Assembly (NCBI GenBank): GCA_951230915.1
Contig: OX579633.1
Span: forward strand, 27,810,574 to 27,874,573
DNA from: Antitrichia curtipendula
Lineage: Eukaryota > Streptophyta > Bryopsida > Hypnales > Leucodontaceae
Direction: 5' to 3'
Length of the DNA: 64,000 nt
The notes under the pieces were generated by a model that saw nothing but the letters and a program-made list of their open reading frames with translations, was not told the origin of the DNA and did not search any database. A program made the translations under genes and the position numbers. Within the stretch, counting starts at the first letter, position 1. Every line of letters starts with the position of its first letter. Positions 10,401 through 24,117 of this stretch are shown here, one piece after another.

Positions 10401-13400
10401 GGGTTCCTTGCTTGACACATGGAAATTGAAAATTTGGGGAAAAATTCTTACAACTTTCTTAGTTCTCTCCTCCACCTCCAATTGCTCTAAAAACGAACTA
10501 AAGTTTCTGAAAAACACTTAAAAGTACCTTCAAATTTGAATCACACTCATTAAATTGACTTTGGTTCTACACTTCTACCCCAAAAATTTGTTTTACCACA
10601 AATTTGAGGAAGAAAATTGTTATTGTATGAAAATTTAACAAGGTACACACAAAAATTTAATAGGCTCTTATTCTAGAAAGGAGAGTCTAAGAGTAGAAAT
10701 GTGAGAGACAAAATGAAGACTTACAAAATTGTAAAAGATAATGTTCAAACAAAGTAAAGAACTCACAGTGCTCTCCAGAAACACTCACAAAACTTAACTT
10801 GACAACAATATTAAGTCACGGACTCAAGGAGTTCTCTTCACCTAAATATTCAAATCCTTAGATTGATGAACACTAACATTTTGATGAAACTCATTCAAAA
10901 GTAAGGTGAATTCTTAAGGGAGCTAATCTAATATTATAATTTGAAGTTGAATGTCTTAGATGTCACATCATGAGCATAGCATGCATTATATGGACTCCAT
11001 AGAATATTTGAAAGTTATGAGTTTTAAAAGCACAATTTTTGGTGTAACCCAAACCAAGAGTAGGTTCTCACAAATTTTTATGTTTGGGTTGTATACATGT
11101 TATGTAATTCAATATCTAGATTTTTGTAACACTTTTTAGTCCAAATGTAAGTGTTTCATTTTAGTCAATGTTGATTATGTGTATAATTTTCAAACACTTC
11201 ATATCTAGTGATGGCTCTTGTGTTGAAGTGAAATTTGAGCCAAACTAGTCCAAAACTAAAGTTTCTACCCGTTTTCAACTATAATTATGTGGTTATCCAT
11301 TGATATGCTTGGAGTTATTTCTTCTAGTATTTTTTGAGTTAAAGTTTTCTTTTTTTAAGACAATATAGATTGGTAATTTTTTTAATAGAGGTTCAATCTC
11401 ATTATATATTGGCTATTTATGATTTGAAAATTTAATTCAATTAATGTTTAACTATTGAGTCTCCTTGTATCTTGGATGGACTAGATAACCACAACATACA
11501 AATTTGTTTACATTTCACAATCCTTTCAAAATCACTATCCAACTCTATTCAATAAAAATACCAACAGTCTTTTCTAAAAATTATTAACTTTTGCCCCTCA
11601 CTAAATATATGTATATCATTATAAAAACAAATACAATATATGTGTATACGAATACAAATATGATTATGATATATGTGGATATATATATATATAAAAGTCC
11701 AAATACAAGTGCAAAAACAAGCACAAATTTGTAATTTTAAATTATTTGTCAAAATGAGGATTTTGATAAATTCAAATATTGAAATTCCAAGAATTTATAC
11801 ATTAAAATTTAAGAAATTAGATATATGAGAGATTCCAAATTAAAATCAAATCAATTAGAAATTTTGACCAACAACAAGAATTTGACACGTGACCCCTTTA
11901 GAATAATTTTCTAAAAAATTGAAATCTAATTATGATGCATGTGAGTGACATGACTACCTACTACTATGCATTGAAATACATCAGCCATGAGTTTACACAC
12001 CACTATTTATATTTTTGCAATACAATCATGGCCTCTAAAATCAAATTTCTAATGCTCAATTTCTTTTTCACTCATTTCTTTCATACATTTAAATGACTAG
12101 TTTGTTCTCTAAGAGAATATGCATCAATTGGCTAAAAATCAACTTTTTAATCTCTTTTATTAGAAACAAATTGGATCATGATTCATCCATCATCTACACA
12201 ATTTTGATTTAATTTATTTTTACTAAATCCTAATGGCATCCAAACATCTTCTTCATAAAACCTTAGAATTTGAATTTGATAAACCATGTAATTTGTTACA
12301 ATTTGTTTGGTGGTGTTGCATTGCAATGGCTCTATTCTAGTTATATATTAAGAAGTAGAAACCATTTGTTCCATTTGCATACATGTATTGTTGATGTTGT
12401 GAACATAGTTGAAACTTGGGACCAAGGCTACTTGTGGTGGCATCTTTTCCATAGGACATAGGTAAAAACTTTCAAGACTTAAGGCTCTAATTTCTTAAAT
12501 TGACTCATAATGTCTTCTATTAACATCATTGTTTCCAGAGTTATAAAGTCGCATCCTCATCTTGCCCCTAGGAAATATTCAATTTTTTCTACAAGGTTAT
12601 TGAGCAAACTAAATAATGTGCAAGTGCAACCTCATTAATATGAGAAATATTGTTGAGTGACTAGAGGAGTGCGGGATGTTGTTTCCGTAATAAAACTCTA
12701 TTTTCATCTTATTGGAAATAACCTCTATTATAGAGTTGGTTCAATCACGCTCGATTAATGGTCAAAAAGAAGAAAACCATCACACATAGTATTTAAGCCT
12801 TATGTTTCATAATGTAACTAACATGTTTATAATTTCAGAACATAGACCTAATGGATATGCAATAGAAATTTAGGAATAATTTTGCACATTCATTGACAAA
12901 TCTACTTAAAGTGAGAATCAAATATTGTATAATTTTAGAGAAGCTATATGAATTGGTTTTAAATTTTCAAAAGTTGAAAGTTGTAGAACGTATAGTTGTA
13001 ATTCAAGTGAATCCAACATCCATTACATATGTATCCCAAAAAAGACATTTATAATATCAAACAAAATTTCAAAGCAAAAGGCTTTAAAATTTATGAACAA
13101 CTAGCTTAAGTTTACCAAAGCTTGTCATTTTTGTATAGCTATCACCTCTACAATATGATAGGAGAAACAAATTATTACCAAAATAGTTGCAAGTTCAAAA
13201 TTGATGTGGCCCTTCAACTCCAATTGAAAACAAATCTTTTAGTTAGGTACTATCTACTTTTACATTTCCTATCCAAAAACTACAGTCAAGATTAGGTCAA
13301 GAACAAATTTAGGTATGACCACATTGTAATAGTGTTTTTGTCAACATCCCTGAGAACTTTAAAATACAGAGAAGAACACAAGTAATTGTACCTAGTGGTC

Positions 13401-16400
13401 AAATAATAACTAAAGCCACAAAATGTGATTATGCAAATGCTTTAAAACATGTTTTTTTCTAACAGATTCAAAATATTGCAAATTTTTTTAATCCAAGCAA
13501 AAAATTTATTATTTAAAAAATATTTTTCTAAGAATTTTGACATTTGGTTTTTAAAATAGTTTTTGCCATTCCTAACCATTAGATATAGAAGTAGGGACTA
13601 AGTATGATGATTTCCACTATTAGAATGTAACACTAAGTATTTTCTCAAAAGCCACACTATTTTAATTTAGCACTAGTCATGTTGAAATATTATTATATTG
13701 TACTAATTTCCATACAAGAAATGTTTGGTGGTACTAATCTTGTGTCATCACTAATAGGATAAGTCAATAATCTATTCGAATGGTTAGGTTTGATGTTCCT
13801 TGACAAACAAACAATTAAAGTTTTCAAATTTGATTTGGCAAATGTATAAAAATAAAATTACTTGTTTATCTTAATACAATGTTTAAAAAAATAATAATAG
13901 TTCAAATTTTTTTTCATTTTTTACAGAAAAGTTTTGCCGATCTTGACAATTGAATATAGTACTAAAGGTAATACTTGCAAAAAACATAATGGAAACGAAA
14001 TTCATATCTATTCTGATTGAATTAACACCAATTGGAATTGAAGGAAAACTTAAGAAGGAAATAGTGTTTTGGGGGGGAATGGGGGCAATTTATAACTCAA
14101 AAGTTGTAATTTTTGGAAGGAATATTTGACAATAGATTTTTCTATTTTCAATGGATGAAATCATTGAGTAGCTAAACCAATCTAAGGAATTATTGCTCTA
14201 TTGTGAATAAATCTTTATAGTTTGGGATAAAAACAAGCATTTTCACTTGTGCTTTGAATGTTTCATTCATACTTATGGATGTTAATAATTTCTCCACTCT
14301 ACTAGACATTGCTTTGTATGATGTCTGAAACTAATAAAAAAACAACATGAAAAGAAGTCTTTTTTGTCCTCAAATTATAAAATCTTACAAATAAATTTTG
14401 TTCAAATACATAACAATTGAAGTAACCCTTAAGTGGTCCCATGTACACATTGTATCATTAAAAACATTAGAAACATCAAATATACTTCTTATATACTATA
14501 TAATTGAAAAAAAAATTTGCCTAAAAAAGTCTAAGCAAGGATTTATTTGAACTTTGGGTGAATTTATTAAAAAATGGTCCCTCTTCTAAATTTTCTAGGC
14601 AATACCAAGCTCAAGTGTTCTTAGTTCATGTCAAAGTCTATTTGTCGTATGTGGCGCATTGACAATCTATGTTAATATATTCCTTCGATCAATTTCTCTT
14701 ATCAAACTATTATAAATGTGATCTTTTGTATTGAATGGCTTTTGTGTGATGGACAAATTGTTGTTGTGTGATGAGTTTGTGAAGGTAGAAATTCTAGTTT
14801 ATTATCAAGTCATCAATTAAGTTTATTTGTGAGGCCTTAGATAGAGAATTTGGCCAAGAGTGCACTTCTAGAATATTGTATGTTGTGTGAGATGTGAGGC
14901 AAATTGATCAAGAAAATGTAGCAAGTCTAGGAGGGACTGTAGATAGGCTTGCGGGGTCGACAAGGAGGTTGAGGCAAGTTTCAAAGACAAATTATTTGGC
15001 AAGATGAGTTTCCATGCTTATTTAAAACGATTAAAGAGGAAATTAAATGAAAGTGCAGTGATTGCCGTTATATGTTTGTGATTGATTGTGTTAGCGCTAG
15101 TTGTATAAATGTTAAAATGTTGTGCCTAAGCAATTAGCCTTGCGGTGTGGTTTACAGCTTACTGCAAGATTAATTGTTGCCTATTGTCAAAAAAGATGTA
15201 TGAAATATTTCCATCACCACAGTTGCTCGTTCAAGTTAAATATAGAATATTTCATTTGGATTTGGTGTGTATGTTGAGATCAATTTGTGAGAACAAAATT
15301 AAACTTAAATGCAAAATCATGAATGTCAAACTGTCATACCGTTTTGGATAAATTGTGTTTAAAGTAAAGTCAAATTGCCTTGTGTGTTATAAAAATATAT
15401 TGCTAAATTAATTAAAAGTCCAGTTGCCTACGTAATGGAAAGAATGATTTTATTGTGAAATTGTGGTCCACCATCCACGGCAAGACTGTTTGTTGTCTAT
15501 TCGATAGTATTTTGTACTATCATAAGTTAAAAAATGTACTTATCATGAGTTGATAAATTGTAAGTCTATTTGTCTGGCAAAATTATAGACCAATCACTAT
15601 AATTTTGTATTTGTGTCATTGTTGAAATCCAAATCTAGAATGTGTGGTTGAAAGAAAAATTGCCTAAATTCCTATACAGTATAATAGGTTGGTAGAATCA
15701 AATTGGCAAACATACTACGTACATAGTCTTAAGCGATTGTACACGGAATAGTCAAGTTGTCTATAAGATGAATAAATTGTGTGAGTGATTCATCATAGAA
15801 AAAAGCTCTCAAATTGCATGAATTACATTGAGCTTATTAAACATTGCAGTTTAAGTCAAATTGTCCAAATTGTGAATTAACTGCAGGAATGAATGATTTA
15901 AAACAACGTCTAATATTTTCAAAATCAAATTGTCAAGTTTGTTGTCATTCATTATTGGATTGAATTGCTTAAGTAGTGTCGTATGTATAACTAGTTGGTT
16001 ATTGAGACGCTATAATTCTTGTGACAAATTGATTAGAACTAGTTAAGTCTAAATTGAGAAAATAATGAAAGAATTGATTTTCAAGCAATTTGGCATTTTA
16101 TTCCTTGAAATCATTTTGGAATCCCATCTACGGATCAAGTGACTTTAGACACTTAAAACAATAGACAAATTGCCCTTTTCCAGAAAAGAACCTCTATACT
16201 AGTATCCTTGGGTTTTGTCCTAGGGTAGAAAAAATCCAATTTACAAGCCATACTGTCAACCAACCTTGAAAAATTCAAAACTTCTTATATAGAACAAAAT
16301 GCACACATACTTTCAACCTTAGAAATCAATCCTAAAACACCCATCTCTCAATAGAAATGAATAAAATTTTGCTTGCGATGTAATTAACATTGTTACAAGG

Positions 16401-17395
16401 ATCAAACCACATTCAAAGGTACTATTGGGATTATTTTACTAGAATAGAACTAGAGTCTTATTTTGAAGTTTTACAACTCTAAATTTCTTTGATGTTATTT
16501 TTAATAAATTTATAGATAAATAGTATTGCAATGCATTCCTTTAATAAGTTGAAGAAAACATTTCATAAGTAAAATCCTCAAAGGACATAAATGAGTAGCT
16601 ATAAGACTAAATTTAGTGTGTATATTATAATACAAAATTTTAGAAGAAATTTTTTAGTCAATTTTTTAATATTTTTCAAGTACACAACTATTTAGAAGAA
16701 TTTTTAGTGACTAAATCTTGGACACAAAATAGTATATATTTTTAATTAATTAATTATTTTTTAATAACTTGTAGATTTATTCTTTTAAAAGATTAGACAT
16801 TCAATTCCAAAAATAGCTGACATAGGGACATTGAAGTGAATAATATACACATTTTTTGCCTTAACACAATCATCATTTAAATATTTTTTATATTGAACAA
16901 GACATTCAAATGCTTCACTTCTGAATATTATAGAAAATAAAAAATTATTCAAATTGTAGCAAAAGATTTCCTTTTAACTCTATCATATAATTATGTGTAC
17001 ATGATTTTATTTTGGAATCAATCATATTATTATTCATTAGAAATTAAACCCCTTTTCTACCATTGAAAAACCTAACAAGTTGACATGATTTGAACTTCAA
17101 TTGGAACTATAATAAAGATTTTTTGATTTTTTGATGAATATAAAAATAATAGGCTTAACATGACTTAAAATAATAGTAAAAAATGACTAAACAACCTATA
17201 ATTAAAAGATTAGCATTAAGAATAATAGCTAAAAAGAAATTACATTGCAAATTTTAGTGGGCTTGACCTCTTTTGTGGTGCTTTTGAGTGTGATTTGATC
17301 CACAAGCAGTTATGACTAAAATTTCCATGATACTTGTGCCACTTTGCTACCACCACCACTATCAGCCAAGGCCTCATTCTAAGGAGATTATTTAA
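10401..17395. other. Long AT-rich non-coding block shared by the three units
   Basis: This block aligns with about 24805-33170 in unit 2 and 46535-53380 in unit 3, interrupted by unit-specific insertions and deletions. It contains a short TA microsatellite near 11679-11692. The longest frames are under 70 codons and are not conserved as protein between copies. I see no gene, RNA or LTR pair. The copies are useful mainly as references for dating insertions. Confidence 0.6.
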
Positions 17396-18325
17396 CCCCT
17401 AAAGTTCCTTGACCATATTATCACCAAAAAAACGCTGAAAAACTATCATTTTTAGTACAAGTACCAAATTCTTGAAAAACATCATTTTTGGACATATATA
17501 ACGGTAGCATCTTGTAGTACGCTAGATTGAGAAGATGTGGAAAAAATTCCAGAAATTTTGCAACTTGTAGATTGCAAGAAATTAGTGTTTGAAGTGACAA
17601 AAATCATTTTTTGGTCCTTGCAAAAAACCAGGCGGCTACACTTCACAAGGTCACATTTGTATGAAAAAATGTTCAAAATGGTAATGCTTCTTTGGATTCA
17701 TTCTTCAAGGCAAGTTGCCTACATGCTTGAAAATTTGCAGATCATTTAGAGTTGTATAACGTATAGGAAACAAATTATAAGTAGAAAGATGTAGAGAATG
17801 ATTCAAAATACAAAATTGTTAACAATTTATTTATGGAATATAAAAATACCAATGCCAATGGTTGCAATGTTGTAATAATCAATCTGCATCCTATATTTTT
17901 ATTTTTTTTCCAAAAATATTGAAAATTGAGTAAAATAAAGGACTTCAAATTTTATTTTAGAGGACAGAATCCATAAATGCCCGCAAACTAAAACACATCA
18001 TAACTTTTATCTCGTTGCTCAAAATGGAATAAGTCAAAGCTTCCTATGTATAGATAAATCTAAGAAACCAGTTTCAAATTTTTACTTTGAGAAAAAAGAG
18101 TTTTTTTCAGATATGTCTGGACTGCCCGTATTGAGAAACAAACCACATATTAGGCCATAACTTTTGTCTCACATTTTCAAATGTCATGAAACTTAGTGCA
18201 CATGAACGGTATTCCTCGTCCACACCTTCTATTAAATTTTAGGCCAAAATCAGGGAAATCTCTAGTTATATATACCTGCCCAAAAATTCTATGTTGCCAA
18301 GAAATGCAGCTTGGTCCTTTAGGGG
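17396..18325. mobile_element. TTAA-flanked 930-bp element (piggyBac-like ends), unit 1 copy
   Basis: TTAA lies on both sides (17392-17395, 18326-18329). The termini are CCCCTAAAGTTCC at the left and GGTCCTTTAGGGG at the right. The orthologous position in unit 4 (around 58474-58477) reads straight through a single TTAA with matching flanks, so insertion at TTAA with duplication of those four bases is directly supported. Related copies in this window also sit between TTAA sites. The longest frame inside (17537-17749, 70 codons) is not a transposase, so this is non-autonomous. TTAA plus a CCC-type terminus is the hallmark of the piggyBac superfamily. Assignment to it is inference, since no transposase is seen. 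Confidence 0.75.
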
Positions 18326-18394
18326 TTAACAAAAAAAATACAAAAAAAATAGAAACAAAGACTAAATATTAACACCATCCCTTGAAAAGAACTA

Positions 18395-18488
18395 AGGTAA
18401 CTACACCTAATTTTGACCGTTTTCTAAAACCGATTAGGAAGCATGTTGAATTGCTTAATTGTGCAATTTTAGGTGTAGACAGTTACCT
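18395..18488. mobile_element. 94-bp mini element with TA duplication
   Basis: The left end AGGTAACTACACCTAATTTT is matched by the complement of the right end (TTTTAGGTGTAGACAGTTACCT), with three extra bases in one arm, and TA flanks both sides. It recurs at 38923-39016 and, diverged, at 58543-58633. The ends resemble those of the 680-bp element at 24118-24797, suggesting one Tc1/mariner-like family. No empty site is available here. Confidence 0.6.
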
Positions 18489-19976
18489 TATACCCTACGT
18501 GAAGATTAGATTTGGCAAAAATTAAGCCATTTTTGAAATTATGTAACATACGCCATTTTGTCAATGGTTTGAGGTGACATGGACATATATGAATATGACA
18601 AGGAAACTCAATTTCGGCACTGAGGTGCCCAATCACACCTTCACCTATGATACATCATCAAGCATTACCCTCTCTAGCAATAACATCCTCTTCTATTAAG
18701 CCTACGCATTCTTTTACACATGTGGGAAGTGCGATTACACGAGTTGTTTGCTCGCTCTCTACTTGCTCTGCCCCTCTGCGACCTATTTAATCAGTGTAGG
18801 CACATCCACCTGCACATCCAAGAGATCATTATCCAAAACTTTATGTACAAAGAAAGGCACCGCGATGCTTCATCTTTTTGGGAACAATGCTTCATCTTTC
18901 TGTTCCGAAATGATACTTTGCGTTAGTAAGACTGTTCAGTTTTACAGAACGAGATTGGTCTACTGTTTTTGGACGTAGTTTCCAGAGGGAGTCCATGATC
19001 GTGAACTGAAGCATGTATGTCGTACTAACAATGCTGATTAGGAAGCGCTATGATCGATTTGAATCCATTGATGCACGTTACATACAAGATCTAATGTACA
19101 GGAATTTGACAGCACAAGGTGGATCGTATAAGTACCACTCTCAAGGCTTCTCTAAGTATGTGCAAGAGAAGAGCCTTCCTACCAAAATTCCTAAGCACAT
19201 GATGGACAGTGGAAAAATTTCTATTTTAACAAATATGATGACATGACACTTCCATGTGTATGAAGTAAAGAAAGCACTTCATGTATCATATTCATACAAA
19301 ATTGGAAGTTTTTCATTTTTTCAAAAAACTCCATATTCTCAAATTGCCAACAAGTGAAAAATAATTTCATGTTCGTATTGATTTCACCTCAAAGTATGGA
19401 GAATTAGTTAAAGGAACAGGAATAGGTGCCTCCACACATCCATTGCTAAAACACTAGAATTTGAACACACCATCTAGTCTCTTAGTTATATAAGTGGTAC
19501 AAATTGCAATTGTACAACAAATTATGGCTAAAAAATACACCCACCAGTAGTTGTAACAAGTGACAGAGGCACTACTAACACAAGTTCCAACCATCCAAGC
19601 ATGACATGAAAAATTCAAACCCTTCAAATCACTTAGACAACATGCATTTATAACATTTATAACATTGAAAATAAATATTCAACATTCATACTCCTTCCCA
19701 AGAGTAAAAAAAACAAAAAAACTCTCCCCACATTTATGGATCCCCCTTAAAGAAAGCTTCTAAAACTTTCAAAAAGGTATGATCCCTTTACAAAAACTCA
19801 ACCACTCATTGAGTTTCACAAAACATACATAAATCTATACCCCGATTCGTGCACTCTGCCAGGAAACCTACACGGGGTCTCCCTATCGAGTCTCTCCCTT
19901 CTAACCAAGGGACGTAGTCTTGGTGTCACTCTTGCCATCCAGTGGATTTTAAGTGGGAATCAAGATGAACAGACTC

Positions 19977-19982
19977 TTTATT
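19977..19982 (-). terminator. Poly(A) signal of thaumatin-like gene 2
   Basis: AATAAA on the minus strand about 140 bases after the stop, in the same position as in copies 1 and 3. Confidence 0.5.
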
Positions 19983-20120
19983 CACGCCACTCCAACTGAG
20001 GGCTGGAGTTCTTATTCTTTTCCTTCTTTGACTTAACTACAGTTGTCTAAACTAAAACTATTGTGAACAACTAGACTCGTGTTTCCAGTGAGATTCCTTT
20101 TGCAGCCAAGGATAGTTTCA

Positions 20121-21221
20121 TCATGGGCAGAAGACCACATCGTAGTTGCTGCCAGTGTCGCAATTGTAGACTTTCGTGTCGTCTTTGGAGTAGGAATAAG
20201 CATCGGGGCAGGCCTTTGCAAATTGCATAGTTCCATTGGTGGGAACAGGGCCAGGCCCGTCGGTGTTATAGCAGCCCTCTCCAGGTGGGCCTGTGGGCTT
20301 GTTTGGAGGCTGGCAGAAGGTGTCCAGGTCAGGAATCGTGCAGCTAGGACTCCCACAATGTGTACCATTGGCTTGGTCTCCATTGACAAAAGAAGTGACG
20401 TTGATCCCCAGAGGCAGATTGTAGGCGTTCTGCATACAGCACCCAACCGTCCCAGCCACTAATTAGTTCTGACATTTTTATAATCAATTGTTTGTACACT
20501 AGAAAACAACGTATCACATCATGAAAGTTTAGTTACAGGATTGGCTAATATTGAGTTACATTAACATGAACTACTTAAGCTTAATCTAATGCTAGTCTTG
20601 ATGGAAGCTTCTATGATGACAGTCAGGGATTTAGTTGAAGGTCAAGATAACCCTCATTACCACATTGCTCAGGTCATAAAAGTCCTGGCCATTGCTGCCG
20701 ATGGTGAACTCAGCTAGATCTGCTTGAGGCTTGGCCTGGTTTCCTAGAACTGTAGATCCATTGCCACCTGGAAATCCCCAAATTACACCTCCTGTCCAGA
20801 CAGTACCCACGTCGAGAGGATGTGAGTCACCGTTGTTGAGTACGAAGCATTCGACGTCGGTGCCTTGAGCTTGATCACAGGCCGTAAGATTAAACGAGCA
20901 CTGGCTGCGGACATTGATTGTGGTGCCTGCAATTGAAAGCCAGGTTGATGAGGTGCAAATTTGTCAATGACAGGCCTATGATTTCGGTACTTGGTGCTTA
21001 GACCATACATAAAGCATCAACAATAAGGAAACGTAAATGAATGCCAACTGAAGTGTATCGATAGTGATTCTCGAGCTTTCCATGTACGCAGTGAGAATCT
21101 TCAAAGACAGAGCTCAAACCAAGTATGTAAAGTTCACTCCATTACCTTGCACAGAGCTGCTGATTGCTAGCAGCGTGAGAACCATGGCTGGCAATCGGAT
21201 TTTTGCGGACAAGGTGGCCAT
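20121..21221 (-). CDS. Thaumatin-like protein (PR-5 family, small type), copy 2
   Basis: Three minus-strand exons at 21221-21146, 20926-20661 and 20429-20121, with GT-AG introns of 219 and 231 bp, give 216 aa. The exon boundaries match copy 1: Q|G after the signal peptide, and SNV|NAYNL between exons 2 and 3. All ten cysteines, LAEFT, DFYDLS, CPDAYSYSKDD and the terminal VFCP are kept. Against copy 1, exon 2 differs at only about six of 266 bases, whereas exon 3 differs at about 20 of some 104 residues and is one residue shorter (DDTKVY against DDAGHVY). It is almost identical to copy 3. It is probably functional. Its 5' flank is unusual because about 0.75 kb of it is repeated three times (from 21621). 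Confidence 0.9.
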
Positions 21222-21365
21222 ATTGGCAGAAGAAATGCAGCTCGGAAACTCGATCTCCAATTCTCAATGGGAAGACGAACACAATGTACTAGTGGACTCA
21301 ACCATGTGAATCTCAGTTCATATGCATGAAATGGATACAGATGCTGGTGATTTGGAGCCGGTGTG

Positions 21366-21373
21366 TATTTATA
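21366..21373 (-). promoter_or_regulatory. TATA box of thaumatin-like gene 2
   Basis: TATAAATA on the minus strand about 145 bases upstream of the start, conserved with copies 1 and 3. Confidence 0.65.
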
Positions 21374-21620
21374 CTTGAGCTGCTCCTTAGTTCCCGACGA
21401 CAGTTTACTTCACGAGGGTTAGCATTTGACTGATGACGGGGTGCCACGGATGCCACCTTTACTTCATGAAAGGTGCATCATCTCATGCTCTCAGCATTCA
21501 CACCTTACTCATCGAGATGATCGATTTGACATTTGATAAAACTTTCTTTTCTTTTTTGATGCAAATTAAAGGACGTATTCATTCATTGCCAAAAGGAGAC
21601 TGCAACCCACAAGTCACCGG

Positions 21621-23900
21621 CGTATGGGAACCCAACTCTGGAGAGTGACGACTTTTTCACTACGGGAGGATCCAACGTGACTACGGAAGGGCTTTTGAAC
21701 CTCGGGAGAAGTCAACTACATGCTGATTTGCCAAGTCTCGTGCTCAAGCATTTCGCCCAACCCAAATCGCCCCCAAACTGAACCCTCGAAAGAATTACCG
21801 ATGTTTCCTGACTTTGTGGAATCTACGTGGAATTTTCTTTCCGAACAGGCAGTGCTGTAATCTGACTTGAGGGGATTTTGTAGCGGTACACCTAATATTA
21901 AATGGAATTCCGCATGACCAAGACCAATGATCTGGATCGAACCCAGTAAGAGAGGAAGGTATTCGTCGATTGAGGATTGAATCCCTGTCCGGTAAATAAC
22001 GAGTCAGCTACGAACTGTCTGGTGGTGAAATTTGAAGAATTACTGTCGGATTTCAAGCTGCTGCATCATTGGCAAAAATCTAAGACCGAGATTTCAATGC
22101 GCGTGCCTCGAAAAGTGCGAAGGTCGTGCAAATATTTACCAATATATCGAAAGTCATGTTAGTACGTGATTGACTTCGTGGGTTCCATGCTTCATTTTTA
22201 AGCCTTTAGGTGACTCAATGTCGCTTCACATTGCAAGGACAAACTTGAGCAACAATCCAGCTTGAGATTTTGATGAAACGTATGATGCGATAAGTTCAGG
22301 TTGAGATGCTGAGACGAATAGAAATGCTCAGATCTCTTTACGAGTCACCGTCGTATGGGAACCCAACTCTGGAGAGTGACGACTTTTTCACTACGGGAGG
22401 ATCCAACGTAACTACAACGTAACTACGAAGGGCTTTTGAACTTCAGGAGAAGCCAACTACATGCTGATACGATAAGGTTGCCAAGTCTCGTGTTTGAAGA
22501 CTAGCATTTCGCCCAACCCAAATCGCCCCAGAAATGAGCCCTCGAAAGAATTACCGATGTTTCCTGACTTTGTGGAATCTACGTGGAATTTTCTTCCCGA
22601 ACAGGCAGTGCTGTAATCTGACTTGAGGGGATTTTGTAGCGGTACACCTAATATTAAATGGAATTCCGCATGACCAAGACCAATGATCTGGATCGAACCC
22701 AGTAAGAGAGGAAGGTATTCGTCGATTGAGGATTGAATCCCTGTCCGGTAAATAACGAGTCAGCTACGAACTGTCTGGTGGTGAAATTTGAAGAATTACT
22801 GTCGGATTTCAAGCTGCTGCATCATTGGCAAAAATCTAAGACTGGATAGACCGAGATTTCAATGCGCGTGCCTCGAAAAGTGCGAAGGTCGTGCAAATAT
22901 TTACCAATATATCGAAAGTCATGTTAGTACGTGATTGACTTCGTGGGTTCCATGCTTCATTTTTAAGCCTTTAGGTGACTCAATGTCGCTTCACATTGCA
23001 AGGACAAACTTGAGCAACAATCCAGCTTGAGATTTTGATGAAACGTATGATGCGATAAGTTCAGGTTGAGATGCTGAGACGAATAGAAATGCTCAGATCT
23101 CTTTACGAGTCACCGTCGTATGGGAACCCAACTCTGGAGAGTGACGACTTTTTCACTACGGGAGGATCCAACGTGACTACGGAAGGGCTTTTGAACCTCG
23201 GGAGAAGTCAACTACATGCTGATTTGCCAAGTCTCGTGCTCAAGCATTTCGCCCAACCCAAATCGCCCCCAAAGTGAACCCTCGAAAGAATTACCGATGT
23301 TTCCTGACTTTGTGGAATCTACGTGGACTTTTCTTCCCGAAGAGGCAGTGCTGTAATCTGACTTGAGGGGATTCAGAGGACCTGACTCGAGCTTTCCAAG
23401 TTAAGATGAAGCTCCAAATCCAAATTTCTTGTGCTTGCTTGCGGATGAAGGAATTGTACGTCTGTGGATGTAATTACCTTCTGGTGCTCCGCCCAGGACA
23501 CCACAACGAAGACAAGACATATCGTCACTGACTGCTTTATACCAAATTCACCAAATGAATTCCCCTTTTGTTCTTAGTCCTTAGCTTGTGCTGAGGCTCT
23601 TTTAAGGGATTTCCTTGTCTCATTTGCGCACCGTTGGCCGCTTCAGAGTCGTTTTGGATTTGATCATATATCTCTGACTTTTGTAGCGGTATACCTGATA
23701 AGTGGGATTCCGCATGACGAAGACCAATGATCTGGATCGAACTCAGTAAGGGAGGAATTTATTCCATAATATACGGAATTACCAGGAAGCAGGGAGTTCT
23801 TCATTACCTCGGAGACTCTGACGATTTGGCCATATGTTGTACTTCTCCGACTGTCATACTGTACCGCTCTTTTGCAATTTGGCCGTCGATAGTATAGATC
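21621..23900. repeat. Three tandem copies (~731 and ~765 bp) upstream of thaumatin-like gene 2
   Basis: The word CGTATGGGAACCCAACTCTG begins at 21621, 22352 and 23117. Each copy continues through GACGACTTTTTCACTACGGG, the CTTTGTGGAATCTACGTGG segment and a Met-poor spacer. Units 1 and 3 have a single copy (about 9371 and 45561), and the extra roughly 1.5 kb accounts for the length difference between units 2 and 3. The second copy differs in small ways, including a repeated AACGTAACTAC near 22410. No coding product is recognised. It starts roughly 250 bases upstream of the TATA box of gene 2. Confidence 0.8.
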
Positions 23901-24117
23901 AGATCTTTGTCCCGTCGATTGAGGATTGAACCCTTGTCCGGTGATGAGTCTGCTTGCCACTGTCTCAAGGTTTGATTGTTTGAAGGAGAAATACCGGATT
24001 TCAAGCTGCATCATTGACAAAAAAAACTATGACTGGATAGACCGAGATTTCAAGGCTCGTGCCTCGAAATGTGCGAAGTTCGTGCAAATAGTTACCAGCG
24101 TAATGAAAGGGATGTTA

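Larger units (their letters stand above)
2921..18574. repeat. Tandem segmental duplication, unit 1
   Basis: This unit is bounded by the shared marker beginning TGACATGGACCTATAAGAAT at 2921 and the next marker at 18575. Its order is: marker; a block (3180-3990) shared only with unit 4; private sequence (3991-6560); thaumatin-like gene block (from about 6560); and a long AT-rich shared block (about 10400-17390). A TTAA-flanked element (17396-18325) and a mini TA element close the unit. Unit 1 lacks the roughly 650-bp segment found at about 31915-32560 in unit 2 and the captured-gene elements of units 2 and 3. Confidence 0.8.

Noticed and set aside
20033..20446. 137-codon minus-strand frame (also 43972-44385)
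   Set aside because: Out-of-frame reading of thaumatin-like exon 3; the correct frame gives the cysteine-rich protein.
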